Shown piece after piece: positions 42,261 to 52,350 of a stretch of DNA of 64,000 nt. Below the pieces are notes generated by a model that was not told the origin of the DNA, ran no database searches, and was given only the letters and a program-made list of their open reading frames with translations. How positions within the stretch are numbered: position 1 is the stretch's first letter; each line of letters begins with the position of its first letter. Made by a program: the position numbers and the translations under genes. Source of the stretch: Tubulanus polymorphus (lineage: Eukaryota; Nemertea; Palaeonemertea; Tubulaniformes; Tubulanidae); NCBI RefSeq assembly GCF_964204645.1, contig NC_134027.1:10652485-10716484 (forward strand), given 5' to 3'.

Positions 42261-45200
42261 ATGGAAGCAAATAAGTACTACTGCCCAACATGTAATATCA
42301 ATATAGATAAATCCCAAAAAGCTAGACACAATAAAACTAAAACACATTTAGAGAATAAATTGAAACTAGAATATAACGATGATATATTAGAAACTAAATT
42401 AGATGAATTAAAGAATGAAAAAGAAACATATAAATGTGATACATGTAATCAATCATTCAGTGATAACAGATATTATAAAGAACATTTAAAATCTAAAAGT
42501 CATATTAGAAATAAGAATAATGATATTTTAGGTGAAGATTATTTTGATGAAGATAATGATAAGAAACAGAAGACAATTAAAAGCATAAAAAATAAATTAA
42601 ACAATAAAAGACCATACACGGAAGATGTAAGAAAATATATTAATTTATTGGATAATAAAAAAGATATAGAGATAACCGAAGCATTTAAAAGTGATATTGG
42701 CCCAGCAGCTATCGAGTTTAAATTTCATAAAGGAAAAACATTAGAAGAAAATAAAAAACATTTAGAAAATATGAAAGAAATAATAAAAATAATAACTGAT
42801 GTTGAATATCCTAAAATTAGTATATCAGTTAAAGTAAAGTTTATAAAATCTGAAGATAAACCAATTTATAATATAAATTCTCATTCACAACATATTATAT
42901 ATAAACAACATATAGATGATAAATTAGATAAATGTTATAATGAAGTAAAAACTAAAATAGAAGAGAAATATTTTGAAGGATCTGGTTTAATATTTGATGA
43001 AATAATATTTATGACTTCACATGTTTATAACACAAAATATAATAAGTTAACTAAATCAAAACCAATAGATGAAAATAATGTATCATATTATAAAGAACCA
43101 GATATTGAAGCATCGAGTTATATTAAACTACCATTTAAAACTAATGCTGTAATAAATGTACACAATTTTGATGATAAATGTTTTCTATGGGCTATAATAA
43201 GTTGTTTACATCCTGCAACTTATAATATTTGTAGATTAACTCATTATAAACCATTTGAAAATAATTATAAGATAGATAAGTATCCTGTTATAATTAAAAA
43301 CATCCCAAAGATAAAAAGAGATAATAATATAAAGATAAATGTATTTGATTTAATCAAATTACCAAATACAAAAGGTAATAATATAAAACATTATACATTA
43401 GAACCTTTATACCTATCAAAAGATTATGATTCAAACGATGTTATAGATATATTATATTATGAGAATCATTATATGTGGATTAAACAAATAGATTTATTCT
43501 TTAGAACAGAAAGTGATCACCATAATAAAACATATCTATGTAGAAAATGTTTACATAAATTCAGTAATGAAAGTGCATTATTAAATCATAAACAATTATG
43601 TGAAAATCATGATTATTGTAAATTAGTTTTACCAAATGAAAAGGATAAAATATTAGAATTCAAAAAATATGATTACAAAAATAAAGTACCATTTGTAATA
43701 TATGGAGATTTTGAATCATTAAATAAAGAACTAACTGATAGAGATAGAAAAGAAATATATTATAAAAGAAAGAAATTAAATTCTAATGAAAATGATTTTT
43801 CAGATGAACCACCAATAACAAATACTATTAAAAAGATTCATCAATCAGCTGCTGCTTTCGGGTTATATATTAAATCTGATTATCCAGAACTAATTGAAAG
43901 TGAATATTATCATTATAGAAATGAAAATGTTATCAATCATTTTTGTGACTTATTAATTGAATATGAAATAAAATTTAATGAAAAGTTAAATAAAGATATA
44001 GAAATTATAATGACAGAAGAAGATAAAGAAGCATTTGCGTTTGCAGGTAAATGTTATTATTGTGAAAAGATATTTAATTATAAAGATAAAAAAGTAAGAA
44101 ACCATGATCATTTGAACGGAAAGTTTAGAGGCGCTGCACATGAGAATTGTAACTTACAAGCTAAGAAAATCAATTTTGTACCAGTTATATTTCATAATCT
44201 ATCAGGATATGATGCACATTTATTCATCAAACAGTTATGTCATAAAATAGAAGAAATCAATAATGAAATAGAAAGATTAAATTCAAATAGATCAAAAGAT
44301 AAAATACCAACTTATAAATTTAGAATGTTAGCTAAAACATCTGAGAATTATATATCATTCCAATTTGGTTGTCTAAGATTTATAGATTCATATAGATTTT
44401 TAAATAGTTCATTAGATAACTTATCAAAATCATGATGATTAATTAAAAATATTAAAACAACACTACCCAAATAATGATGATGTCCAATTAATGAGATATA
44501 AAGGCGCAATTCCATATTCATTTTATAAATCACATAATGATTTTAACATAACTGAATTATTAAAAGAACAATTCTATGATGAATTAAAAAATGAATATGT
44601 TAAAGATGAAGTATATAATAGAACATTGAATATTTGGAATCATTTCAAAATAGAAAATCATGGACAATGTAGATTTATATTTAAAATCAGATGTATTATT
44701 ATTAACCGATATATTCGAAAGGTTTAGAGATGTAAACCTAAAATATTTTAACATTGATCCTTGTCATTGTTATTCATCACCAGGATTAACATGGGATTGT
44801 GGATTAAAATTTACAGATATAAAAATGGATTTGTTAACAAATATAGATCAATTATTATTATTTGAAAAATCTATAAGAGGAGGAGTTTCAGGTGTATTAG
44901 GGGATAGATATTTCAATGTAAATGATAACCCTGGATATAAGTTATTATATATAGATGCAAATAATTTGTATGGTTGGGCAATGATGGAACCACAACCTTA
45001 TGGAGTATTTGAATTAACTGAAGTTTCACAACATGAAAATAATGATAAATTTGATTGGAAGAAAAGAATTCTAGATATTGCAGATGATTCAGATACTGGT
45101 TACTTTTTTGTTGTAGATTTAGAATATCCCGAAGATAGAAAATTTAAATCTAGAAATTTAGCTTACTGTCCCGAACATAAAACTGTAACTCATGAAGAAT

Positions 45201-45410
45201 TATCAAACTACCAAAAAAGAATTAAACCCGAAAATCATATTCATACAGAAAAGTTAATGGTAACTCAAGAAGATAAATATAATTATGTAGTACATTATAG
45301 AATGTTAAAGTTTTATTTGAATCAAGGAATGATTCTAAAAAAAGTACATAGATATATTTCATTCAGTCAATCTAAGTGGTTAGAAAAATATATACATTTT
45401 AACACCAAAC
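42261..45410 (+). pseudogene. Type B (protein-primed type) DNA polymerase, frameshifted and 3' truncated
   Basis: The replicative polymerase of a Polinton/adintovirus-like element. From ATG 42261, a 724-residue open part has two C2H2 fingers (CPTCNINIDKSQKARHNKTKTH; CDTCNQSFSD..H..H), a segment with CFLWAIISCLHP and a later HYMWIKQIDLFF, a third finger (CRKCLHKFSNESALLNH), exonuclease motif I (YGDFES), an endonuclease-VII-like Cys/His patch (CYYCEK..NHDH..NC) and motif II (HNLSGYDAHLFI). The frame breaks near 44436 and again near 44665. Polymerase motif A follows (LLYIDANNLYGWAMM). Similarity ends at 45410, where foldback DNA begins. The palm parts with motifs B and C are absent after the repeat. 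Its start lacks the TAAATG signal of the virion genes. It is clearly inactive. Confidence 0.9.
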
Positions 45411-46990
45411 TATGGTGGCTGATTAGGGCCAAGTTAAAAAAAAAAATTCGTGGAATATACCATGCAAAAAATATATTGGATCGTTTCTGCGTCCGTTTCT
45501 GCGCGGCGCAAAAACGAAATTTACCGCGCAGAAACGCGCCAAAACGAGCGCAGAAACGAACCTTCGTTTTAGCGCCCATTTTGGCGCGTTTTAGCGCGGT
45601 GGTTTCTCGTTTTTGCGCCCCGCAAAAACGAAGTTCGTTTCTGCGTCCGTTTTTGCGCCGCGCAAAAACGAAATTTACCGCGCAGAAACGCGCCAAAACG
45701 AGCGCAGAAACGAACCTTCGTTTTAGCGCCCATTTTGGCGCGTTTTAGCGCGGTGATTTCTCGTTTTTGCGCCCCGCAAAAACGAAGTTCGTTTCTGCGT
45801 CCGTTTTTGCGGGGCGCAAAAACGAAATTTACCGCGCAGAAACGCGCCAAAACGAGCGCTAAAACGAACCTTCGTTTTAGCGCCCGTTTTGGCGCGTTTT
45901 AGCGCGGTGATTTCTCGTTTTTGCGCCCCGCAAAAACGAAGTTCGTTTCTGCGTCCGTTTTTGCGGGGCGTCAAAACGAAATTTACCGCGCAGAAACGCG
46001 CCAAAACGAGCGCAGAAACAAACGTTCGTTTTAGCGCCCGTTTTGGCGCGGTGATTTCTCGTTTTTGCGCCCCGCAAAAACGGACGCAGAAACGAACTTC
46101 GTTTTTGCGCCGCGCAAAAACGAGAAATCACCACGCTAAAACGCGCCAAAACGGGCGCTAAAACGAAATTTCGTTTCTGCGCTCGTTTTGGCGCGTTTTA
46201 GCGCGGTAAATTTCGTTTTTGCGCCGCGCAGAAACGGACGCAGAAACGATGCAATATATTTTTTGCATGGTATATTCCACGAATTTTTTTTTTTAAACTT
46301 GGCCCTAATCTATGGTGGCTGATTAGGGCCAAGTTAAAAAAAAAAATTCGTGGAATATACCATGCAAAAAATATATTGCATCGTTTCTGCGTCCGTTTCT
46401 GCGCGGCGCAAAAACGAAATTTACCGCGCTAAAACGCGCCAAAACGAGCGCAGAAACGAAATTTCGTTTTAGAGCCCGTTTTGGCGCGTTTCTGCGCGGT
46501 GATTTCTCATTTTTGCGCCGCGCAAAAACGAAGTTCGTTTCTGCGTCCGTTTTTGCGCCGCGCAAAAACGAAATTTACCGCGCAGAAACGCGCCAAAACG
46601 AGCGCAGAAACGAACCTTCGTTTTAGCGCCCATTTTGGCGCGTTTTAGCGCGGTGATTTCTCGTTTTTGCGCCCCGCAAAAACGAAGTTCGTTTCTGCGT
46701 CCGAAACGAGAAATCACCGCGCTAAAACGCGCCAAAACGGGCGCTAAAACGAACGTTTGATTCTGCGCTCGTTTTGGCGCGTTTCTGCGCGGTAAATTTC
46801 GTTTTGACGCCCCGCAAAAACGGACGCAGAAACGAACTTCGTTTTTGCGGGGCGCAAAAACGAGAAATCACCGCGCTAAAACGCGCCAAAACGGGCGCTA
46901 AAACGAAGGTTCGTTTTAGCGCTCGTTTTGGCGCGTTTCTGCGCGGTAAATTTCGTTTTTGCGCCCCGCAAAAACGGACGCAGAAACGAA
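45411..46990. mobile_element. Foldback/satellite element, AAACG-rich family, two units in tandem
   Basis: Unit 1 is 45411-46310 with inverted termini (TATGGTGGCTGATTAGGGCC .. GGCCCTAATC). Unit 2 starts at 46311 with the same terminus and is cut at 46990. The interior is a tandem array of about 154-bp self-complementary units mixing CGTTTTTGCGCCCCGCAAAAACG, GCGCGTTTTAGCGCGGT and their complements. Arg-rich frames on both strands are artefacts of the repeats. It occupies the place where the 3' part of the polymerase should be. Copies 1 and 2 in host DNA show it is a genome-wide family. Confidence 0.9.
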
Positions 46991-46994
46991 CTGT

Positions 46995-47277
46995 AAAATC
47001 TGTAGATTATAAATTCAAAAAGTTAACAGAATTAACAATCCATAAGAAATATCTAATTACAAATATTGATACAGTTACTAATAACTATGGAGATAAATTA
47101 GTTATACACTTAGAATATGAAGGATTAAAAGGAAATACATATAAATTCAGAACATATTTACCAGATAGATTTCATAGGTTATCAAGTGAAGATTTAGAAG
47201 AATTATGTTCTGGAGATTTCTATTTCGTATACAAAGGTAAGAATGAAAAAGGGCATCATGAAATAGATTTCGAATAA
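46995..47277 (+). CDS. Small polymerase-adjacent protein, 5' end lost
   Basis: About 94 codons of AT-rich viral-type sequence after the foldback repeat (FKKLTELTIHKKYLITNIDT, LVIHLEYEGLKGN, YLPDRFHRLSSEDLEEL, FYFVYKGKNEKGHH). The start codon and promoter have been replaced by repeat sequence. Small proteins of this build are common beside this polymerase type in invertebrate virus-like elements. The beta-strand-rich pattern would suit an OB-fold nucleic-acid binder, but that is inference. Confidence 0.55.
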
Positions 47278-47294
47278 AAAAATATGTAAAATAA

Positions 47295-48056
47295 ATGGTG
47301 GAATTAAAAGAATACAGAATATTTGTTGATTCTAGAAGGCTTACAAATTATAAATCACATAATTTACTAGTACAATTAGATAGAGAATTCAAGAATTGTG
47401 TAGATTTAAAATTAGTTAATATAAGTTTATGTAATTCTTTTTATAATATATCGAATAAAACTATTGGACATAGAGCCTTTTTAGTTTTTAATAGACACAT
47501 AGATTCATGGGTCTATATATATCTAAAACCGGGGTTATATAATTTAGATACATTAGCACAAGAAATTAATAGAAAAGCCTGGCACAAATTAGGTAGTAGT
47601 TCTGGGTTTAGTATTAGATTTTTAAAAAGTGATAGTTCTGATAGAATAAAGATAAGGTTGTCTAATAGTGAAAAACATAAATTTATGGTAAAAAAACCTA
47701 TAGCTAAACTGTTAGGAATTCTTCCAGATAGATCTTTTACAAATATTGATGCTGCTACACCAAACTTAATACCTTACACGCATTTTTATATTTATTGCAA
47801 TTTAATCGATCCTACAAAAACATTCGAAGCAACTAAAGATATAACTTGTAATTCTGGTTTACTAAACATTTTACCATTGAAGAATGTTAAAGAATTTGGA
47901 ACGCAAATAAATTATAATTCAACAGAGTGTGATTTCAAACCATGCATTCCTCGTTTTAATAATTTTAGATTAGAAATTAGAAATCACAATGGATATTTAA
48001 TTGATTTGAATAACTTTCCTGTAATTTATGAATTAGTTATAAGATGTAAAGAGTAA
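47295..48056 (+). CDS. Predicted penton / minor capsid protein (single jelly-roll type)
   Basis: 253 aa, intact. The N-terminal ELKEYRIFVDSRRLTNYKSH is followed by LVQLDREFKNCVDLKLVNIS, a strand-rich middle with IYLKPGLYNLDTLAQEINR, then FYIYCNLIDPTKTFEATKDI and NNFRLEIRNHNGYLIDLNNF. This order (NLDTLAQEIN followed by IYCNLI and LEIRN) resembles penton or minor capsid proteins of Polinton and adintovirus elements. Start ATG 47295 is preceded by ATAA. It stands ahead of the small virion-type genes and 4.3 kb before the major capsid gene. The fold is inferred, not shown. Confidence 0.55.
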   Translation: MVELKEYRIFVDSRRLTNYKSHNLLVQLDREFKNCVDLKLVNISLCNSFYNISNKTIGHRAFLVFNRHIDSWVYIYLKPGLYNLDTLAQEINRKAWHKLGSSSGFSIRFLKSDSSDRIKIRLSNSEKHKFMVKKPIAKLLGILPDRSFTNIDAATPNLIPYTHFYIYCNLIDPTKTFEATKDITCNSGLLNILPLKNVKEFGTQINYNSTECDFKPCIPRFNNFRLEIRNHNGYLIDLNNFPVIYELVIRCKE

Positions 48057-48073
48057 TTTTTTTCACTATATAA
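48057..48073 (+). promoter_or_regulatory. Late-type promoter motif
   Basis: T7, ten bases, ending TATAA directly before ATG 48074. Confidence 0.6.
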
Positions 48074-48415
48074 ATGAATATAACTGTTGGACCGAGTATA
48101 TGTTTTGGGTTTGATTTTAAACATGGTAAAGAAATGAGAATTAAACTAAATGATGTAATTACTGATTTAAAAAGTAAATCATTTAACAATGCATCAATGA
48201 TTAATAAAGAAAATTATAATATAGGAAAAGTAATTGATTTAATTAAATCACCTTTAGAATATTATGAATTAAATGAAGATGGAATTATTGATGATATTAA
48301 AAACATATTAACCAAAATATATGATAATCATAAAAGTGGTAATGAAATAAATGTTGAATTAATCATAAATAAGTTAACTAAATATTTTGATGATAGTAAT
48401 TTTTTTGATAAATAA
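48074..48415 (+). CDS. Virus-element protein of unknown function, 113 aa
   Basis: It starts MNITVGPSICFGFDFKHGKE and continues with helical, charged sequence (DIKNILTKIYDNHKSGNE, INKLTKYFDDSNFF). No domain recognised. The stop TAA abuts the next ATG, and the end of this gene (NFFDK) doubles as the next gene's promoter motif. Confidence 0.6.
   Translation: MNITVGPSICFGFDFKHGKEMRIKLNDVITDLKSKSFNNASMINKENYNIGKVIDLIKSPLEYYELNEDGIIDDIKNILTKIYDNHKSGNEINVELIINKLTKYFDDSNFFDK
48400..48415 (+). promoter_or_regulatory. Late-type promoter motif inside the preceding coding region
   Basis: T7, nine bases ending AATAA, then ATG 48416. It codes the last residues of the previous protein, so the motif is kept despite coding constraint. 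Confidence 0.65.
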
Positions 48416-48637
48416 ATGAGTGATAATAAGTGGATAATAACTGGATTATATAATGGAGCATTACTATCAGTTGGAACTGTTGGTTATTCAATGGTATTAA
48501 AAAAAGTATTCAAAATGGGAAGTGTTAATGTTGATAGATTTGATATCAATGATATCTTAAAATTAACGTTAGCAGTTACTTTATCTAATTTAACTATTGA
48601 TTATTTGGAAAAACAAAAATATATTCCTCCCATATAA
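48416..48637 (+). CDS. Small membrane protein, 73 aa
   Basis: Two predicted hydrophobic segments (ITGLYNGALLSVGTVGYSMVL and ILKLTLAVTLSNLTIDYL) separated by a short basic/polar loop, ending YLEKQKYIPPI. Probably virion- or membrane-associated. Function unknown. Confidence 0.6.
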   Translation: MSDNKWIITGLYNGALLSVGTVGYSMVLKKVFKMGSVNVDRFDINDILKLTLAVTLSNLTIDYLEKQKYIPPI

Positions 48638-48648
48638 ATACATAATTA

Positions 48649-48661
48649 TTTTACTAAATAA
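48649..48661 (+). promoter_or_regulatory. Late-type promoter motif
   Basis: T4, nine bases ending AAATAA, then ATG 48662. Confidence 0.5.
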
Positions 48662-49082
48662 ATGGCTTCTGCAGTTATAACTATTATAGGATCGGCAATT
48701 GTTAACGCTTTAGCATTTACTGGTGGTGGTTATTTATTCAAGCATATTGATAAAAATGGTTCATTAACAGAACAAAAAAGACATAACTTAGCATTAGAGA
48801 TATAATAAAGCAGCAGAAGAATATAGAGAAAAGAGGCAAAACTATATGGATTATATTAACAAGGAATTATATGATCAGAAGATTTCACATAGAGATTTTC
48901 GATCAGTTGATGATGCAATGAGTTTATATAACGCGGTAACCAATAAAGAAAAATTACATCTATACAAACCTAAATTATCAGATTATTATACCCCAAGTAA
49001 TGAACAGAAGAAATATGAAATAATATGGATTTTAGGCGGAACAGTTATTGTTATATTTGTTGCTTATAAGTTTACTAATTAG
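48662..49082 (+). pseudogene. Two-TM virion-type protein with a frameshift
   Basis: The first part, 48662-48805, reads MASAVITIIGSAIVNALAFT with GGGYLFKHIDKNGSLTEQKR and stops after LALEI. The second, in another frame to 49082, reads KAAEEYREKRQNYMDYINKE, DFRSVDDAMSLYNAV, KPKLSDYYTPSNEQKKYEI, then a C-terminal TM (IIWILGGTVIVIFVAYKF). The two parts together match the layout of a conserved virus-element family: N-terminal hydrophobic segment, charged coiled coil, DFYxPS-like motif, C-terminal TM. A single-nucleotide change near 48800 separates them. Confidence 0.65.
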
Positions 49083-49085
49083 TAA

Positions 49086-49102
49086 TTTTTTTTGCTAAAT
49101 AA
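49086..49102 (+). promoter_or_regulatory. Late-type promoter motif
   Basis: T8, nine bases ending AAATAA, then ATG 49103. Confidence 0.6.
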
Positions 49103-49524
49103 ATGGAAGATAAAGTTAATAATATTGATATTATTCCTCATGATATAAATAAAACTAAATTAAAAACATATTTAGAAAAACAAATATTAGATAAAAGATA
49201 AAAAAGAAAAAATATTTAAAAAGTAAAATTATATATTAATTGATTATAAGTGGTTCGGTTACAATTAGTTCTGTAATAACATTTCTAGCAATATTCAGTC
49301 CATTAACACCTTTAGCTATATCAATTGGTGTATTAGGATTAAGTTCAAGTGTTTTAACTGGTATGAGTTCAAAATTAAATAGAAAAAGTAATAAAGAAAA
49401 AATTAAAACTAATATAAAAGAAATTAATAAATTGAAGAATACACTAGATTATATAATAAGTTTAAATGGTCATATAACAGTTGAAGAACAAGATAAATTA
49501 TTAAAAGAATCAGTTAATTATTAA
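49103..49524 (+). pseudogene. Membrane/coiled-coil protein, interrupted
   Basis: The first frame (49103-49201) is MEDKVNNIDIIPHDINKTKL..LEKQILDKR. After a stop and an A-rich stretch, a second frame to 49524 has SVTISSVITFLAIFSPLTPL and AISIGVLGLSSSVLTGMSSK, then a helix LNRKSNKEKIKTNIKEINKL ending NGHITVEEQDKLLKESVNY. The only upstream signal is at 49103, so both parts probably formed one gene now broken between 49195 and 49245. Confidence 0.55.
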
Positions 49525-49540
49525 TTTTTTAATTATATAA
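49525..49540 (+). promoter_or_regulatory. Late-type promoter motif
   Basis: T6, ten bases ending TATAA, then ATG 49541. Confidence 0.6.
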
Positions 49541-50839
49541 ATGGGGTTTCCAAAAGCTTTCCAATATAATAAATCAATTAAATATAATATTCCTGCAATA
49601 GATTTTAAGAAAAATATTACATATAGAAATGTAGTTTTAAATTCATTAACTAATTTAGAAATTTATGTTACTGAATCACAGTTTTTTATTTCTAAAATGG
49701 AAAATATATTTAATACATATGAAGTTACTTTTACTCGAGATGAATACCATATATATAAAGTAAAATCTAATATGAAATATTGGCAGAATCTATTAGATTT
49801 TGCTGTTTATTGTGCAACAACAGGATGTGGAATAAGTTGGAATGATCATTTAAATAACTTAGATAAAAATTTGAAGTATTCTGATTTAAAATTAATTCAC
49901 ACAATATTTAGATTTCACACATATTTTCAAATCAGAATAATATTAAATGAATTAGAATGTCCTTTACCCGGGTCTAAATATTTTAAAGAATTGGATAATA
50001 ATATTAATCTATCTAAGTTTTATAAAATATGTATTGAATTTAATATAAATATTAATTCCGATTTTAGAGCGCATGGTAAATTGCAAGGTGTTGGTGAAGA
50101 GTTTGAAATAAAAAGAATTGATTATATGCATAGAATTTCAGCTTATCATAATTATAAAATTGATAATAATGGTTGGGTTAATTTCATTTTAGAAAATGGT
50201 GAAGGTTTTACAAAATCAGGTATACAAAGAATAAATCAATCTATTAGAACTTATTTAATTTGTATTCTAGGTGCTCAAGTTGAAACAAGATCCCCAATAA
50301 TTGGAAATGATAACACTTCATTCGATGCGCAGAAACAATTCAAAGTATTATTTGAAGATTCAATTCATAATGATAAAAATAGATCGATTCCACAAAACAT
50401 TGTAAGATATCAAAATTATTTAGATAAATCACATATTAGATTAAATTATTGTATAGGCCCTAATCTATTTATTATTTCTAATGATTTAGTATTAAAGATG
50501 GGAAACATAATTGGTTACAATAATCTAATTAAAACTGCAACAATAAATAATTCATTTGGATTAAATGATATAAATAAAATGATTATTACTGCTCCAAAAT
50601 TAATGGAAGGTGAAAAAAATAAAAAACACATTCAATCAACAGAAACTAAAACTGATAATATTAAATTAAATAATGATTCTAAAATAAAAGATTACAATAC
50701 ATCAGAAAATATAAAAACTGATAATATTCAACATGATATAATTAAACTAAATGATGATAATAAATCCCATGAAAATACTAAATTAGCTATAACTTGTATA
50801 GGAATTGTAATCGGAGGAATATTATATTTTAAATTTTAA
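49541..50839 (+). CDS. Conserved virion-type protein of virus-like elements, 432 aa
   Basis: Intact. Recognisable blocks include NVVLNSLTNLEIYVTESQFF, YWQNLLDFAVYCATTGCGIS, FRFHTYFQIRIILNELECPL and GFTKSGIQRINQSIRTYLIC followed by ILGAQVETR. These resemble a family I have seen in invertebrate virus-like elements, but no biochemical role is known to me. A C-terminal charged linker precedes a single TM helix (LAITCIGIVIGGILYF), suggesting anchoring in a membrane layer. It lies between capsid-type genes and has a strong T-run promoter motif. Confidence 0.6.
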   Translation: MGFPKAFQYNKSIKYNIPAIDFKKNITYRNVVLNSLTNLEIYVTESQFFISKMENIFNTYEVTFTRDEYHIYKVKSNMKYWQNLLDFAVYCATTGCGISWNDHLNNLDKNLKYSDLKLIHTIFRFHTYFQIRIILNELECPLPGSKYFKELDNNINLSKFYKICIEFNININSDFRAHGKLQGVGEEFEIKRIDYMHRISAYHNYKIDNNGWVNFILENGEGFTKSGIQRINQSIRTYLICILGAQVETRSPIIGNDNTSFDAQKQFKVLFEDSIHNDKNRSIPQNIVRYQNYLDKSHIRLNYCIGPNLFIISNDLVLKMGNIIGYNNLIKTATINNSFGLNDINKMIITAPKLMEGEKNKKHIQSTETKTDNIKLNNDSKIKDYNTSENIKTDNIQHDIIKLNDDNKSHENTKLAITCIGIVIGGILYFKF

Positions 50840-50855
50840 TTTTTTTATTATGTAA
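50840..50855 (+). promoter_or_regulatory. Late-type promoter motif
   Basis: T7, nine bases ending GTAA, then ATG 50856. Confidence 0.6.
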
Positions 50856-52310
50856 ATGGCAGAAGGTGGAGAAGATTATGAAATGGAAGGCATGGGAAAT
50901 AATAATGAAGGATATATTGATGATGATAATAATGATGCAGAAACTAATATTGATGATGGTAATGAATTAGCATATAATTCTAATTTAGCAGATAGTGGTT
51001 CTAAAGCCCCATCAACAGATGAATTTGATAGAAGAACTAGATCGAGAATAAATCCTGAAAATGAAAATCAAGGTTTAGTAAAACAAAATTTAGAACATAA
51101 TGAATATATTTATAATTTCAAACCTATATTTGAAAAATCTGGATATAATATAAATGCCAGAGGCGCCAGACTTTTAGTACAAGAATTAAAATCTCTAGAT
51201 GGTGAATATTATTATCATTTGAAAGATGATTATTATATTGATATCACTTATAAAAATCAAAACAAAATATTAGCAGGATCAACTTTGGAAAAATTAGAAC
51301 CAGATAGAATCAAAAGAATAAGTTATAATAGTAATGAAATAGAAGATGTAACACAAGAAGAAATAAATCAAAATAGAAGAGTATTTAAACAAAGAATTAA
51401 TGATTTATTTGAAACAATCGATAATAATTTAGAAACAGAAACAACTTCTGAACAGAATATAACTTCCAAAACTAGTAAACTTAAATCAAACACTGAAGTT
51501 CAAACTGAAAAACTTTTACAAAATGGATTACTTGATGCAACAGATCAAGAAATAGAAGCTTTAAGTATGTTTTCTAAAAAAACAATTAGAGAAATAATAA
51601 GTATACGAAATGAAGCCGATAAAATTGCGCGCGAAAAACATATTAGATATAATAAAATTAAACCTTTAGAAAATAAATTATTTGACACCAGAAAAGAATT
51701 AGAACAATTAAAATTAGATAGAGAATTTAAAGTTATTGAAGAAATTGAATTTAAAAAAAGAAATGCATATTTAGAAAAAGAAATTGATGATTTAGAATAT
51801 AACATAGAATTTCAGAAAGAAAAAATGAAATTATTATCAAAATCATACGATTATTGTATCAATAGATTAAAAGTTGTTGTTAAAGAGTTAATACTAAAAC
51901 CAAATTCTGACATATCACTAAAAGATAGAATAAAATTATCATTTAAGTTTGAAGGAATAACAATTCTTTCAATTCTAACAGCTGTAACTATGTTATTTAC
52001 AACAATTGGTTTAGCAATATCAAATTCTTTGAAATCTACTCCTACTCCCAATAAACCAGATAAACCCCCGAATGACAATAATTCTATACAAGATAAAGTT
52101 AAAGATGGTTTAAAGAAATTAGCAAAATATTTATGGGAACTATCTAAAAAATCTGCTGCAGCATTGCCAGGAATTATTGCATCAATTGTTGGTTTGATAT
52201 TGAAATCTGCAGGAAACTTTGCTGCTGAACATATTATTTCATTTTTAATTACAGTTGTAAGTGCAATTATTTTTGGGTTAGTAAATATGATATCAAAAAA
52301 TATCAAGTAA
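50856..52310 (+). CDS. Acidic coiled-coil membrane protein, 484 aa
   Basis: Intact. The N-terminal 60 residues are very acidic (EGGEDYEMEGMGNNNEGYID). A middle globular part (EYIYNFKPIFEKSGYNINAR) is followed by a long coiled coil (about residues 245-330, KIAREKHIRYNKIKPLENKL, FDTRKELEQLKLDREF). The C-terminus has DISLKDRIKLSFKFEGITIL, then hydrophobic segments (SILTAVTMLFTTIGLAIS; LPGIIASIVGLILKSAG; HIISFLITVVSAIIFGLVNM). The layout suggests a virion membrane protein. The specific role is unknown. Confidence 0.6.
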   Translation: MAEGGEDYEMEGMGNNNEGYIDDDNNDAETNIDDGNELAYNSNLADSGSKAPSTDEFDRRTRSRINPENENQGLVKQNLEHNEYIYNFKPIFEKSGYNINARGARLLVQELKSLDGEYYYHLKDDYYIDITYKNQNKILAGSTLEKLEPDRIKRISYNSNEIEDVTQEEINQNRRVFKQRINDLFETIDNNLETETTSEQNITSKTSKLKSNTEVQTEKLLQNGLLDATDQEIEALSMFSKKTIREIISIRNEADKIAREKHIRYNKIKPLENKLFDTRKELEQLKLDREFKVIEEIEFKKRNAYLEKEIDDLEYNIEFQKEKMKLLSKSYDYCINRLKVVVKELILKPNSDISLKDRIKLSFKFEGITILSILTAVTMLFTTIGLAISNSLKSTPTPNKPDKPPNDNNSIQDKVKDGLKKLAKYLWELSKKSAAALPGIIASIVGLILKSAGNFAAEHIISFLITVVSAIIFGLVNMISKNIK

Positions 52311-52334
52311 ACATGATAAAAAATAAATAATTAA

Positions 52335-52350
52335 TTTTTTTGTTAAATAA
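52335..52350 (+). promoter_or_regulatory. Late-type promoter motif of the capsid gene
   Basis: T7, nine bases ending AAATAA, then ATG 52351. Confidence 0.6.

Noticed and set aside
45367-47000. Several 80-110 aa Arg/Phe-rich open frames on both strands
   Set aside because: They repeat with the 154-bp period of the foldback array and exist on both strands; a product of repeat composition, not genes. The same applies at 11030-11490 and 36053-36560.
51545-52306. Minus-strand open frames of 86 and 151 aa
   Set aside because: Shadows of the 484-aa coiled-coil gene; they lack a promoter motif and recognisable content.
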